From Pomphorhynchus laevis (Eukaryota; Acanthocephala; Palaeacanthocephala; Echinorhynchida; Pomphorhynchidae), in contig WNNJ02002276.1 in NCBI GenBank assembly GCA_012934845.2, positions 94,280-158,279 of the forward strand: a stretch of DNA of 64,000 bases, written 5' to 3'. Position 1 is the stretch's first letter, and each line of letters starts with the position of its first letter. Made by a program: the position numbers and the translations under genes. The notes beneath the pieces were generated by a model, which was not told the DNA's origin, searched no databases, and saw nothing but the letters and a program-made list of their open reading frames with translations. Below, in pieces: positions 63,967-64,000 of the stretch.

Positions 63967-64000
63967 GGAGGTATAGTCATTGAAGCAGTTAGGAACAGCA

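Larger units (their letters stand above)
61663..64000 (-). mobile_element. LINE-B, inserted in the Gypsy element; runs off the right edge
   Basis: The 3' end (minus strand) carries GTAAGCGTACAGCTTGTACG then ATTTGCCACATTAAATAAAT at 61664-61710, the signature shared with LINE-A ends. Upstream lie a 536-codon RT frame (63341-61731) and an endonuclease frame (63966-63451). The endonuclease and RT frames are out of register, so this copy is not wholly intact within the window, but it is the best-preserved LINE here. Long plus-strand frames in this region are antisense shadows. Confidence 0.88.

Overview
The window is animal nuclear DNA, very AT-rich, with few genes and many transposable elements. 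Host genes were recognised by protein similarity and then rebuilt exon by exon with GT-AG introns. The four best supported are an intronless RCL1 (+), a ten- or eleven-exon RAD21/SCC1-type cohesin kleisin (+), a four-exon SNF8/VPS22 (-), and a new-looking 106-codon three-exon gene (- strand, near 58.7 kb). A divergent pair of small unrecognised genes lies near 52.9 kb, and an isolated intermediate-filament exon lies antisense inside RAD21 intron 1. That exon has protostome-type rod sequence. Together with the CR1/L2-, Jockey- and Penelope-like retroelements it points to a protostome invertebrate. Introns fall into two classes: tiny ones of 34-61 nt and long repeat-filled ones of 1-7 kb. Such tiny introns are known in dicyemids and some other reduced spiralians, but I cannot name the species.

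Layout. 1-9.5 kb: no host gene seen; AT-rich DNA with a GC-rich hairpin patch, tandem Penelope-tail copies, a 370-bp duplication, a TTAA-flanked MITE and a 1.3-kb foldback element. 9.6-16.5 kb: LINE 3' ends and an old Ty3/Gypsy fossil (-) interrupted by a LINE-B copy. 17.2-18.3 kb: RCL1. 18.9-24.5 kb: a long decayed LINE-A (-) and a 5'-truncated LINE-C (+) with a long open RT frame. 24.9-27.0 kb: Penelope-like tails and a relic RT piece. 27.2-39.9 kb: RAD21, whose 7.3-kb intron holds an antisense LINE-D and a 1.7-kb, 16-bp minisatellite. 41.3-47.4 kb: SNF8, with a ~241-bp satellite and a partial copy of its own exon 3 in the last intron and a GC-rich inverted-repeat element in the second intron. 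49.9-51.0 kb: a third LINE type, relic. 51.8-53.4 kb: small unrecognised genes. 54.0-58.0 kb: LINE-A 3' ends and Penelope-like RT (-) and endonuclease (+) pieces. 58.5-59.0 kb: the 106-aa gene. 60.1-64.0 kb: a younger Ty3/Gypsy fossil (-) split by a LINE-B copy that runs off the right edge.

The host genes do not form a pathway: RCL1 acts in ribosome assembly, RAD21 in chromosome cohesion and SNF8 in endosomal sorting (ESCRT-II). The main theme is retroelement colonisation. LINE-A and LINE-B share one 3' hairpin in five copies, LINE-C copies share another 3' end with an AAT tail, and Penelope tails recur at eight or more places, apparently including a tandem satellite derived from them.
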